Positions 1-8,299 of a DNA stretch of 64,000 bases are shown one piece after another. The stretch spans positions 59,068 through 123,067 of the forward strand of contig CAYLOT010000003.1 of the NCBI GenBank assembly GCA_964385405.1, written 5' to 3'. The position numbers and the translations under genes are program-made. Positions within the stretch are counted from its first letter, which is position 1. Each line of letters begins with the position of its first letter. Below the pieces are notes generated by a model. It was not told the origin of the DNA and did no database searches. It worked only from the letters and a program-made list of their open reading frames with translations. This DNA is from CAIZGX01 sp964385405. Its GTDB lineage: Bacteria; Bacteroidota; Bacteroidia; Flavobacteriales_D; Sanyastnellaceae.

Positions 1-1
1 T

Positions 2-1009
2 GCGGCCTTATTCATTAATCCGCTGTTATTAGATCCGTGGACCAACAGACTTTTCATTGCAGGAAATAAAATGATTTGGTACCTCGATCGTGTAGATACG
101 ATATCGGTTACCGGGAATTATCCTACCGCTCGCAATACAGACGATTGGTCGAATGTTGCAACAAGCACAATTACCCTTACGCAGGGAAGTATTTCGTGTC
201 TCGACATGGCGTACACAGACAACAGTGTGTTGTATTATGGAAGTTCAGCTGGAAAGTTATTCAAGCTTACAGACTTGTATGGATCACCTGTGAAGACCAA
301 TATCTCTTCAACGTTATTTCCAACCAACTCATACACTTCAGCTGTAAGCACAAACGATTTGAATGCGAACGAGGTCATGGTTAGTTTTTCCAATTTCAAC
401 AAGAAAAGCATTTTCCATTCAACCGATGCAGGTGGTTCGTGGGTGAATGTAAGTGGAAATTTAGAAGAGAACGTAGATGGAACAGGAAATGGTCCTGCAG
501 TGTATTGGGTTGAAATTTATCCGAGCACCCCAACCATTTATTTAGCCGGAACCAGCGCTGGTTTATTCAGCACCACTGAATTAAACGGTGAAAGCACCGT
601 TTGGCAAATGGAAGGGGCAAGCACCATTGGAAATGCTGTGGTGAACATGATTACTTCTCGTCCGTTCGATGGTACAGTTGCCGTTGCAACACATGCTAAT
701 GGTATCTATACCGCAACCCTTCCTGTTGTGCCGGAAGTCTCAGTAGAAGCGCTTGCTGAGCGCATGGTTACGGTTTCTGCTTTCCCGAATCCAACGGTTG
801 ATGAAATTCATTTCAACATGCAATTGATGCCTGGAGAAATAACCGAGATGAATATTTATTCGTTAGATGGTAAATTATTGAACACGAAGAAATGGAAGGC
901 TGTTGGAAGAGAACAGCTTTCGTGGGAGGCTGCGCATGCAGGAACATTTATTTATCAATTGAAATCGGGAAGCACCACGAGAACCGGTAAATTTGTAGTC
1001 ACAAAATAA
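2..1009 (+). CDS. C-terminal part of a T9SS type A sorting-domain protein (beta-propeller/BNR-like)
   Basis: The reading frame is open from the left edge (no start codon is needed inside the window), so this is the 3' part of a longer gene. Visible sequence contains phrases typical of sortilin/BNR-type propellers, such as DAGGSWVNVSGNLE and a following strand on 'IYLAGTSAGLFSTTELNG', which suggests WD40/VPS10-like blades. The last ~80 residues (from about VSAFPNPTVDEI to the C-terminus TGKFVVTK) form a type A sorting domain: PNP motif, hydrophobic strands, 'YSLDGKLL', 'GTFIYQLKSG'. In this family such a tail sends the protein through T9SS, where it is cleaved by PorU (encoded at 52.9-56.8 kb). 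The catalytic or binding function cannot be told because the N-terminus is missing. An internal ATG at 71 exists but nothing suggests it is the real start. Confidence 0.85.
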   Translation, partial: AALFINPLLLDPWTNRLFIAGNKMIWYLDRVDTISVTGNYPTARNTDDWSNVATSTITLTQGSISCLDMAYTDNSVLYYGSSAGKLFKLTDLYGSPVKTNISSTLFPTNSYTSAVSTNDLNANEVMVSFSNFNKKSIFHSTDAGGSWVNVSGNLEENVDGTGNGPAVYWVEIYPSTPTIYLAGTSAGLFSTTELNGESTVWQMEGASTIGNAVVNMITSRPFDGTVAVATHANGIYTATLPVVPEVSVEALAERMVTVSAFPNPTVDEIHFNMQLMPGEITEMNIYSLDGKLLNTKKWKAVGREQLSWEAAHAGTFIYQLKSGSTTRTGKFVVTK

Positions 1010-1017
1010 TTCGAATT

Positions 1018-1443
1018 ATGTCTGAAATCATTTCAACCGATAACGCTCCGAAACCTGTTGGTGCTTATCCACACGCAAGAAGAGTAGGAAACCTTTTATT
1101 TCTTTCGGGTGTTGGTCCGCGCATTGCGGGAAGCGATGCGAATGATACTGGTGTACCTGGATTGAAGCTCGATAAATTCGGAAATTTTATTGAATTCGAT
1201 TTTGAAGCGCAGTGCAGAAATGTATTCGACAATGTGCGAGCAATCCTTGATGCGAGTGGTTCGAAATGGGAGAACTTGGTAGACGTAACTGTATTCTTGG
1301 TGAACATGAAACGCGACTTTCAAACGTACAATAGACTGTATGCTGAATACTTCAAGGACGCCAATCCCTGCAGAACAACTGTAGAGATTAACGCCCTTCC
1401 ATCGCCTATTGCGATTGAGTTGAAGTGTATTGCTACTATTTAA
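1018..1443 (+). CDS. RidA/YjgF family enamine/imine deaminase (possibly 2-aminomuconate deaminase type)
   Basis: A 141-residue protein of normal RidA length. The ends 'NPCRTTVEI' and 'IAIELKCIAT' are the family signature; Arg119 and Glu134 sit at the positions of Arg105 and Glu120 of E. coli RidA, so the enamine/imine hydrolysis site appears intact. RidA proteins hydrolyse 2-aminoacrylate and similar intermediates; a subgroup in Bacteroidota is the 2-aminomuconate deaminase of the kynurenine pathway. A 3-hydroxyanthranilate dioxygenase at 32.2 kb shows that pathway is present in this genome, but the genes are not adjacent, so the substrate remains open. It lies 8 bases after the T9SS cargo gene and its 3' end overlaps the convergent DUF3108 gene by 8 bases. 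Confidence 0.88.
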   Translation: MSEIISTDNAPKPVGAYPHARRVGNLLFLSGVGPRIAGSDANDTGVPGLKLDKFGNFIEFDFEAQCRNVFDNVRAILDASGSKWENLVDVTVFLVNMKRDFQTYNRLYAEYFKDANPCRTTVEINALPSPIAIELKCIATI

Positions 1444-2257
1444 TTTTCACACCCCAGATATCTACGCCTTGGAATTGTTGCAATTCCATTTTAATAGATC
1501 CTACTTTGATTTTGGCTTGTGCCATAATCGGTAGGTGATGCGCGTCATCTGTTACCCACACCGCTAAGTCGTTGGGGTCTTTAAATATGCGTCCTTTTTG
1601 AACTACGGGTGCGAAGCGCAAACATTTGAATGTTCCAGCGTCTACGCTAACCGTTTCTTTTCCAACATAGCGCATTTTTAAGCGATAGATTTCGTCATCG
1701 ACCAAGGTTTCAATGGTTATGATATCGCCTTGTTTGGTATTGGTGAAGTCCATGGTTCGTGCGTAGAATGCGGCACTCATCATGTCTTGCACGAAAGCAG
1801 GAGCGAGGTATCCTTCGTTTTTTCTATTCTTGAATGCGCGTTTGTGCTGAAAGAAGAAATAGTCTTGCATAATCATGTAGCCACCTTCATCGCAATTGCG
1901 CTTGAATTGGTAAGGGAAAATCCCTTGTTTGTCTACGTACGATTCGTATTTATCTCGAACCTTGAAAAACCAATCGAATGATCCGGAACTGTGCCCTTCA
2001 CCTACAATGTGGTAGGTTTCTCTTCCACCAAAATTTTTATTTCCTTCTTCTACAGATATCGTTGCTGTGCCTGCGTCAACAACGCCGTAGTGAATGCGAT
2101 AAACAGATTTTTCTCCAGAGGTAAAGGCGCTATTCTTAATGCTGCGCAAGGCATGCACAGGCAGATTTTCAACTTTAACTGGCGTAGGTTTAGAACTTTG
2201 GCCAAGCATGTTCAGCGCTCCCACTGACAATGCTGTAAACAAGAAAAGGTGTTTCAT
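1436..2257 (-). CDS. DUF3108 domain-containing exported protein
   Basis: A 273-residue protein with an N-terminal signal peptide (about residues 1-20, ending near GQ). The rest matches the DUF3108 pattern well known in Bacteroidota: 'GEKSVYRIHYGVVDAGTA', 'YHIVGEGHSSGSFDWFFKVRDKYES', 'GYMIMQDYFFFQ', and a late 'RFAPVVQKGRIF' then 'VWVTDDAHHLPI'. The family is predicted to be a periplasmic or outer-membrane associated beta-rich protein; its biochemical role is not known. It is transcribed toward RidA with an 8-base 3' overlap, so neither gene has room for a conventional terminator between them. Confidence 0.85.
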   Translation of the reverse strand: MKHLFLFTALSVGALNMLGQSSKPTPVKVENLPVHALRSIKNSAFTSGEKSVYRIHYGVVDAGTATISVEEGNKNFGGRETYHIVGEGHSSGSFDWFFKVRDKYESYVDKQGIFPYQFKRNCDEGGYMIMQDYFFFQHKRAFKNRKNEGYLAPAFVQDMMSAAFYARTMDFTNTKQGDIITIETLVDDEIYRLKMRYVGKETVSVDAGTFKCLRFAPVVQKGRIFKDPNDLAVWVTDDAHHLPIMAQAKIKVGSIKMELQQFQGVDIWGVKIK

Positions 2258-2322
2258 AAAGTCGTTTTGTTTTTAGTTAACGGAACTTTCGTTGCGAAAA
2301 TGTCAAACATTGGACCAAAACG

Positions 2323-5300
2323 TTATTCCACTACCACGCGCTTCACGGTGAATGAATTTTCTGTTCTGAAAATGAACTCGTAAAGTCCAGGTGCAAAATC
2401 AGAAACATCAACCGAATAGCGCATGCTGTTAAATTGGAAGTTCGAAATAGTCTTTCCTGAAACATCTTTCACTTGTACAGAAACATTCCCCGCATGGGCG
2501 TTCAATTCAATATTCAAATCAGATGAAGTTGGATTTGGATAAAGTAAAAGTCCAATCTCATTCAAAGTGTAAGTGTATACTGAAGTCTCGTCGAGGTATC
2601 CGTCGCAGTCGTTGTCTATACCATCAACTGTCTCAACTGCAGAAGGACTAATTGCAGGGTTTGCATCGTTACAGTCATCGTTATTCGTTGCAGCTCCTGA
2701 CGGTACAGTGCAAGAATATTGAACAACGCCAGCTCCGTATCCATCGCCGTCAATGTCAATGTAATAGGCTTGTCCTAATCCTTCGTCAATAGCACCGTTG
2801 CAGTTATCATCCAGATCATTACAAAACTCGGTAGCATTCGGATTCATTGCACTGTTGTTATCGTCGCAATCACCAGCGCAAGCAGAATATCCATCACCGT
2901 CGGCATCGAAGCCCTCGTCGATAGTACCATCGCAGTTATCGTCTAAGTTGTTGCACAATTCCATAGCACCTGGATATGCCAATGCATTTCCGTCGTTACA
3001 ATCATCTACGCACGAGAAGAAACCGTCTCCGTCTAGATCGGCATTGGTTGTAATGAACGAACTGTTGTCATTACAATCGTTTCCGTTGGTTACATAGCCC
3101 GAAGGGATTTCACATCCTGTTGCAAGTGTTTGCGCATCGCCAAATCCATCTCCGTCAGCATCTGCATAGTATTCGATCTGATTGGAAACTGTCACCGCAC
3201 CCGTCCAAGTTACACTGTCGTTGGCTGTTCCATTTGTTACCACAAGGGTTACGTCGTATACTCCCGGAGTAGTGTACATCACATACGGATTTTGAAGAGT
3301 GGATGAACTAGGCACTCCACCAGGGAAAGACCAATTCCAAGATGTAGGGTTGTTGTTGGTGTTGTCTAAGAAGTGAACAGGATAATTCACACAAGAAACG
3401 TTGTTAAACATTGCACTTGCTGCGATGTATTGAATGGGCATACAGGGTCCAACTTCGGTAAGCACGTTGTGTATGTAAACATTCAATGCTTCATCGAATG
3501 CTGCAATGCAAATTTCGTCACCGGTGAATGCTTCAACATAAACTCGAAGAATTGGAGTGGGTGAGAAGTGAACAGGAATCATACTTCCTAGATGTCCGAG
3601 TGCTCCAATTTTCACTCCACCTACTTCTTTATAAATTACAGAAGACCATGTGTTAAGAGGTACAAGTGAGGTAACGTTAGCAATAGTTGCGCCTCCAATA
3701 TCGAATTGAAGTGCATTTATTTCTCCATTCGGATTCGTAAGCGTGATATCGAAATAACCTTGTTCAGCATTCACATTTGTAATACCGAGAATTGCAGTTT
3801 CTGACTCATCCACAATTTCCGGATCCCAAGCGCAAGGTTGCATTAAACCTGGAGCAATCCCTTCATCTATTTGTGCATGAATACATGCTTCCAGATATGC
3901 AGCATCCGCTATACTTATGTCGCCATCGCTGTTTAAGTCGTTGCAAATTGAAGCGCCTAAGTCAGAATAAACAGCGCTATTTCCATAAAGATCAACGTCT
4001 GCTTGCGTGTAACTTAGATCTGTATTCAAGTCTCCTTTCTTCATTTCTGCAGGACAGTTGCCAAGGCAGTCGGGCTGTGCGTTTCCAAATAATTGTCCAA
4101 CGCAGTCAACTATTTGTGGGCATGATCCCATTGGAAGTTTAACAAAGTTGATGATGTTATTCATTGCATCTCTTTCGAAAGAGATACATACTTGCGCCCA
4201 GTTGTTATCATAACGCAATTCATAATTACCCAAAGCATCCGGGTCTTGATCCCAGTTCGTGCGAACAACCAAATGATAGGTTCCGGCAGGAACATTCGTA
4301 ATATCAATCCACTGACAGCTTAATCCAGAACTGTACACGTCGTAGCAACCAGCAGTAATCCCCATGTTTCCACACCCGTATTTAGCCACCCCTGTTACAC
4401 ACCCTAAATCTAATACGCAGAAGCCATTCTTAAATCCTATTTCAGGCATCAGATTTCCGTTTGAGTCGTAGAGTAAATACTCTGCATACCCCGAATAATG
4501 ATAGTGATTGTGACAAGGGTCGAAGATGAATTGTGGGTTAGCAACGTTTGGAACACCGATGAAATAATCGAGATTTCCGATATTGTCAATTCGAGTAGAG
4601 AAACGAACAACTTGTCTTGTTCCCAATCCTTGAATACATCCTTCATTTACTAAACATCCGTCTGTCGCATTCAATGTCGTTTGGTAAAGCGATGTGTATA
4701 GTACGTTACCCTCTACAAGTAAATCGGGGCCAATATCAGAACAGTTTGGATCTCCATTGTAGTAACAAACAGAGGGTTCTTCTGCAAGAGGACTGTAGTT
4801 GCATGCATTGATATCCATGCAGCCAACAATAGGTCCCATGTATTCAAACAAAACTTGGAAAGAGCTAAGGCCGCATGCACCACCATCGTCGCCCACACGA
4901 ATGTAATAAGTTTCTCCACCTTCGAGGTATGGTGTTACTTCAGCTTCAACGCCGCATAGGTCGTCGTTGTATGTATAAGTTGCCTCATTGGAATTATCGA
5001 ATAAGGCCATGTTACAATAGTCGTAAAGCCAGATTTTAGTATCACAGCCTGCTAGTCCACATGTTGAAATTTGATACTGTCCGTTTACCGAAGGAGTGAA
5101 AGAATACCAAGAGTTTGGAACAGGAACATTGTTTAATCCAAGGTTTGCAACAATGGCATTGTCACAACTTGTTCCTTGGGGACAATTCACTTGAATTGTG
5201 GCAAGCGCACCGAAAGCAGCACCATTGGCAACTGAGTTTCCGTCTAAATAAATGTTGTAGCTTCCCGTTCCGTTTGCGCAACACAGACCATTTCCGCCGG

Positions 5301-6747
5301 TATCATAAATTTCAATACGGTGGCAATTGTTGCTGATACAGAAGGAGGCGTCGTTGCTTGTTCCTTGCTGAACAATAAGGTTTTCTTGATTGAAAACTTT
5401 CCATGAGGTTTGTTGAGGCAAATTGTCAGTGGTGATGTCAACCGTTAAATTGTGTCCAGATGTAACAATCACATTCAAGGTCACGCTGTTGCTGTTTCCT
5501 TGAGGATCGTATGTTGTAAGCGTTACTGGAAACATGCCAACAGAGGCAAAAGTTGTGGTTGGATTTTCCAATGTTGACGTTGAAGGAACGCAGTCGCTTG
5601 GGAATGTCCATTCAAATGATGTTGTATTTCCTGCTGAAGTATTGTTAAACTGAAAATTCATACAATTCGTTCCTGAAGGATAGTAATTGAAGTCCGACGC
5701 AAGCGTTGGGAATTCGCAAGTGCCATCGTCAATCGTTGCGCATGCATTGTAATTCGTTGCGTTATCGTTGGTGCATCCAGAAACTGATGTTGTTGTAATG
5801 TTGAAATTGAATTCACCCATTGTACTGTTGTATCCACCAACTTGCACATAATAGGTTTGTCCAATGGTCAGGTAATCATCCTCATTCGCTCCAGCGGTTC
5901 CGTTTCCAATTGGACAACCGAATTTCACCATAGAATAATTACCTGCTCCGTCATCATCGTCACAAGCAATAATAGACCCGTTGCACGCATTGTAAACAGC
6001 GAGTTGTGTATCTGTTACACCAGTTCCTGATCCAGTCGTAGCGCTAGTTTGGATAGTTACATTTCCTCCTTGATAGACAAATGAATACCAAATATCGCGA
6101 ATGGTTCCGCCGCAACCAGGAGTTGGGCCTGTTGCAACATTGTTATTGTTGGTTATAATTGCCCCGGTATTTGGAATAAATGCTGTTGCAGTAGCGCAAG
6201 TCTCGTTCGGCATGAACACCGTGCAAGTGCCGTTGTCTGTTGTTGCACAGGCATTGTAGTTTGCAGCACTTGGGTCTGTACAACCCGCTATTGCTGTTGA
6301 GGTTAGTTGAATTGTGAAATTACCTGTTAAGTTATTGTAGCCACCGGCCTGCACATAGTACGTAGTTCCTACAATAAGTGTTGGACACGAGAGCACAAGT
6401 TGAGAAGCGTATCCCATTCCCGCAGCATCGTCGTTACAAGCGATCTGAGTTCCGTTACATCCATTGTATACCGCTATGCGCGTATCTGAGAGAGTTCCGA
6501 GAGTAGTAGTAAGTGTAAATGTCCCTCCCGTGAAAATGAATTTAAACCAAACATCTTTGATTCCTGCTCCTCCACCTACGCCGCATGAAGGACTCGTTCC
6601 TTCGGTAACTGTATTCAGATTACTTGCCGCAACAGCGGGATTGTTGGGTATTAACTCAATCGCATTTGTGCAGATGTCGTTCACAGGTGCTTGCGCAAAT
6701 ACTTGGAAAGATGCAAAAAGCGTGAGTGCAAGTAAAATCTTTTTCAT
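2323..6747 (-). CDS. Giant secreted lysyl-oxidase-domain protein with dockerin-, cohesin-, PKD- and MopE-like repeats and T9SS tail
   Basis: A 1474-residue multidomain protein. Order: signal peptide (1-19); two jelly-roll modules of the 'YYVQAGGYN' type, each followed by a Cys-rich 'GCTDPSAANYNACATTDNGTC'-like linker; a PKD domain; a third such module; a lysyl oxidase domain (about 680-870); a dockerin-like pair of Ca loops (about 905-950); a cohesin-like segment (about 995-1085); a PKD domain (about 1120-1185); MopE-type metal-binding repeats (about 1190-1380); a type A T9SS sorting domain (about 1395-1474). The lysyl oxidase domain has the Cu site His746-x-His748-Tyr-His750 plus Lys773 and Tyr805, which align with the residues forming the LTQ cofactor in animal LOX enzymes. 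It probably oxidises lysine side chains outside the cell, but the substrate is unknown. Stands alone on the minus strand after the amidase. Confidence 0.85.
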   Translation of the reverse strand: MKKILLALTLFASFQVFAQAPVNDICTNAIELIPNNPAVAASNLNTVTEGTSPSCGVGGGAGIKDVWFKFIFTGGTFTLTTTLGTLSDTRIAVYNGCNGTQIACNDDAAGMGYASQLVLSCPTLIVGTTYYVQAGGYNNLTGNFTIQLTSTAIAGCTDPSAANYNACATTDNGTCTVFMPNETCATATAFIPNTGAIITNNNNVATGPTPGCGGTIRDIWYSFVYQGGNVTIQTSATTGSGTGVTDTQLAVYNACNGSIIACDDDDGAGNYSMVKFGCPIGNGTAGANEDDYLTIGQTYYVQVGGYNSTMGEFNFNITTTSVSGCTNDNATNYNACATIDDGTCEFPTLASDFNYYPSGTNCMNFQFNNTSAGNTTSFEWTFPSDCVPSTSTLENPTTTFASVGMFPVTLTTYDPQGNSNSVTLNVIVTSGHNLTVDITTDNLPQQTSWKVFNQENLIVQQGTSNDASFCISNNCHRIEIYDTGGNGLCCANGTGSYNIYLDGNSVANGAAFGALATIQVNCPQGTSCDNAIVANLGLNNVPVPNSWYSFTPSVNGQYQISTCGLAGCDTKIWLYDYCNMALFDNSNEATYTYNDDLCGVEAEVTPYLEGGETYYIRVGDDGGACGLSSFQVLFEYMGPIVGCMDINACNYSPLAEEPSVCYYNGDPNCSDIGPDLLVEGNVLYTSLYQTTLNATDGCLVNEGCIQGLGTRQVVRFSTRIDNIGNLDYFIGVPNVANPQFIFDPCHNHYHYSGYAEYLLYDSNGNLMPEIGFKNGFCVLDLGCVTGVAKYGCGNMGITAGCYDVYSSGLSCQWIDITNVPAGTYHLVVRTNWDQDPDALGNYELRYDNNWAQVCISFERDAMNNIINFVKLPMGSCPQIVDCVGQLFGNAQPDCLGNCPAEMKKGDLNTDLSYTQADVDLYGNSAVYSDLGASICNDLNSDGDISIADAAYLEACIHAQIDEGIAPGLMQPCAWDPEIVDESETAILGITNVNAEQGYFDITLTNPNGEINALQFDIGGATIANVTSLVPLNTWSSVIYKEVGGVKIGALGHLGSMIPVHFSPTPILRVYVEAFTGDEICIAAFDEALNVYIHNVLTEVGPCMPIQYIAASAMFNNVSCVNYPVHFLDNTNNNPTSWNWSFPGGVPSSSTLQNPYVMYTTPGVYDVTLVVTNGTANDSVTWTGAVTVSNQIEYYADADGDGFGDAQTLATGCEIPSGYVTNGNDCNDNSSFITTNADLDGDGFFSCVDDCNDGNALAYPGAMELCNNLDDNCDGTIDEGFDADGDGYSACAGDCDDNNSAMNPNATEFCNDLDDNCNGAIDEGLGQAYYIDIDGDGYGAGVVQYSCTVPSGAATNNDDCNDANPAISPSAVETVDGIDNDCDGYLDETSVYTYTLNEIGLLLYPNPTSSDLNIELNAHAGNVSVQVKDVSGKTISNFQFNSMRYSVDVSDFAPGLYEFIFRTENSFTVKRVVVE
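2590..3180 (-). repeat. MopE-type putative metal-binding repeats within the lysyl oxidase protein
   Basis: About 190 codons carry tandem copies of an Asp/Asn/Cys-rich motif: 'DADGDGFGD', 'NGNDCNDN', 'NLDDNCDGTIDEG', 'DADGDGYSACAGDCDDN', 'DLDDNCNGAIDEG', 'DIDGDGYGAG', 'GIDNDCDGYLDE'. The repeat unit alternates a DxDGDG calcium-type loop with a NxxDDNCDGxIDE loop. At DNA level this appears as recurring short words such as 'ccatcgcagttatcgtc' on the plus strand. In related proteins these repeats form a Ca-binding stalk before the T9SS tail. Confidence 0.85.
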
Positions 6748-6804
6748 AGAAAAAAGGTTTGGGTTTAAGAAAGGAAGTTACGAAAAATGGCCGATTGAGG
6801 GAAA

Positions 6805-7353
6805 TTATTTCCTGAAAAAACCGTCATCCTTGAAATGCCAAGGATCTGTTTTTCTTCCTGGCGCAATGTCGAAGTGTCCCAGAATGTATTTGAAGCGGTA
6901 TTGACCATCTAGCTGATCAATGAGTTTACGAAGGGATGCATATTGCGCGTCATTAGGACCTACCGTGTAGGTGCACATGATTTCAATACCTATTGAACAT
7001 GAATTTACGGCCGTTGTCCCATCGGGAAGTTGACTTTTTCCGGCGTGATAGGCTACGTTGTTCGGTTCTACCAATTCATACACTTGGCCGTCTCTTCCAA
7101 TTAGATAATGGGCTGCAACGCCATATTGCTGAAATTGCTTCAAAACACCATCTACAGAAAATGTGTCGGGTTGTTGGGTGTTTGGAAAAGAAGCGTTGAA
7201 AGTTGAGTGAAGAATTAACGCCTTTACCTCGCGCTCAGATTCACTTATCTTGTAGCCGAAATCGACGTGTTTTCGAAGAATAAGAAACTGCGTTAATTGT
7301 GCATTAACCGCTAGTGTTAAAAATGAAAAAACAAGAAGTGCGTACAAACGCAT
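6805..7353 (-). CDS. N-acetylmuramoyl-L-alanine amidase (Amidase_2/PGRP fold), exported
   Basis: A 182-residue protein with a signal peptide (1-18, ending VNA). It cleaves the lactyl-L-alanine bond of peptidoglycan in the periplasm. Motifs: 'ALILHST' (His49), 'AAHYLIGRDGQVYELV', 'NSCSIGIEIM', 'YILGHFDIAPGRKTDP' (His160, Asp170). His49, His160 and Asp170 match the zinc ligands of the AmpD/T7-lysozyme family, so it should be active. It is last in a minus-strand run: its ATG shares one base with the purS stop codon (TAATG), which indicates translational coupling. Confidence 0.92.
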   Translation of the reverse strand: MRLYALLVFSFLTLAVNAQLTQFLILRKHVDFGYKISESEREVKALILHSTFNASFPNTQQPDTFSVDGVLKQFQQYGVAAHYLIGRDGQVYELVEPNNVAYHAGKSQLPDGTTAVNSCSIGIEIMCTYTVGPNDAQYASLRKLIDQLDGQYRFKYILGHFDIAPGRKTDPWHFKDDGFFRK

Positions 7354-7607
7354 TAGGCTTCTACAACATTAAAAGTATAATACTCCATGATTTCGTTGCA
7401 CAACAATTTCTTGCATGCTTGGTCAACGATTTGCTCCGCAGCTGCGTGGTCTGCTGCATCAACGAATAAACTCATATGTTTCCCAACGCGGACGTTCGCA
7501 ATGGTTCCAATAGACAAACTGTTCAATGACGAGGTCACTGCTTTTCCTTGTGGATCTAATAATGCTTCCAATGGCATTACGTTAATTTCAGCTTTAAACT
7601 TTTTCAT
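7353..7607 (-). CDS. purS: Phosphoribosylformylglycinamidine synthase subunit PurS
   Basis: An 84-residue protein, the usual PurS size. PurS is the small dimeric subunit that bridges PurQ and PurL in the FGAM synthase complex of purine synthesis. Recognisable pattern: 'KFKAEINVMPLEALLDPQGKAV' start, 'LNSLSIGTIANVRVGKHMSLFV', 'CKKLLCNEIMEYYTF'. I choose the ATG at 7607 because conserved sequence begins there; a longer frame upstream lies inside pssA. Its first 14 bases overlap the end of pssA and its stop overlaps the amidase start. purL and purQ are not in the window. Confidence 0.9.
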   Translation of the reverse strand: MKKFKAEINVMPLEALLDPQGKAVTSSLNSLSIGTIANVRVGKHMSLFVDAADHAAAEQIVDQACKKLLCNEIMEYYTFNVVEA

Positions 7608-8283
7608 GTTGTTTCCCAAATAGGTGTTGAACGGCAGATAAAATGAGGTACAAAAGTAAGGCAATTGGAACCGTCCACATGACTTTTTTCAGAATGAAAT
7701 GAGAACCAACCGCAGATAAGATGATACTTCCAATAAGGATAAACTTCATTGCGTTTTCCTTCCAACTCAAATTTGAAAATTTGAAAGAAAGAAGCGGTAG
7801 CTTAGATGCCATGAGGAATGCGAAGAGTAGAATGAGTGCAACGAGAATTTGGTTGCTCAAAGGTTCTGTTTCCGTCAGTGACAAAACACTTAGCCAGAAT
7901 AACCCATTTGCAGGCACAGGAAGCCCCTTGAACCCTGTCGATTTCGAAGTGTCTAAATTGAAACGAGCTAAGCGAAAGGCTGCTGCTACGGCTAAAAGAA
8001 AAGCCAACGCTGCCCACATTTTTATTTCAGGTTGAAGAAGTCTGTACAACCAAAACGAAGGAACAACACCGAAGCTAACCACGTCGGCCAATGAATCCAA
8101 TTGTTTTCCCATTTCGGAGGCGGCACCAATGGCTCTAGCAACGAGTCCGTCCAGTAAATCTGCGAAAGCCGCAATGAGAACAAATAGGAAAGCGTCTTGC
8201 ACATTAGGCGCCAATAGCGCCGCACATCCCATGACTAAATTCAGCATGGTGAGTGTGTTGGGGATGATTGCTTTTCCGAACAT
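7594..8283 (-). CDS. pssA: CDP-diacylglycerol-serine O-phosphatidyltransferase
   Basis: A 229-residue integral membrane enzyme that makes phosphatidylserine from CDP-diacylglycerol and serine, the precursor of phosphatidylethanolamine. The CDP-alcohol phosphotransferase signature is complete: Asp42, Asp45-Gly46, Ala49-Arg50, Gly59, Asp63, Asp67 in the D-x2-DG-x2-AR-x8-G-x3-D-x3-D spacing. Several hydrophobic helices follow. Start at 8283 (MFGKAIIPNT) is chosen because the family begins here and a TATCTTTG promoter element lies only four bases upstream; an in-frame extension upstream runs into the DUF5686 gene. Psd is not seen nearby. Confidence 0.92.
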   Translation of the reverse strand: MFGKAIIPNTLTMLNLVMGCAALLAPNVQDAFLFVLIAAFADLLDGLVARAIGAASEMGKQLDSLADVVSFGVVPSFWLYRLLQPEIKMWAALAFLLAVAAAFRLARFNLDTSKSTGFKGLPVPANGLFWLSVLSLTETEPLSNQILVALILLFAFLMASKLPLLSFKFSNLSWKENAMKFILIGSIILSAVGSHFILKKVMWTVPIALLLYLILSAVQHLFGKQHEKV

Positions 8284-8287
8284 GCGG

Positions 8288-8295
8288 CAAAGATA
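8288..8295 (-). promoter_or_regulatory. Candidate -7 element for pssA
   Basis: On the minus strand TATCTTTG matches the Bacteroidota -7 consensus TAnnTTTG exactly and ends four bases before the pssA ATG. No clear TTTG -33 box is present at the usual spacing. If it works, transcription would start at or within a few bases of the start codon. It lies in the last bases before the DUF5686 stop codon (stop at 8300-8302 is just upstream). Confidence 0.5.
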
Positions 8296-8299
8296 GGTT

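Noticed and set aside
3792..4142. Plus-strand frames inside the lysyl oxidase gene region
   Set aside because: They are antisense to a gene with clear domains and show no own function.
6464..6904. A 146-codon plus-strand frame spanning the gap between the lysyl oxidase gene and the amidase
   Set aside because: Mostly antisense to the two flanking genes; no signal peptide or family match.
7608..7664. Longer N-terminus for PurS
   Set aside because: The extension lies inside pssA in another frame and is not part of the compact PurS domain.
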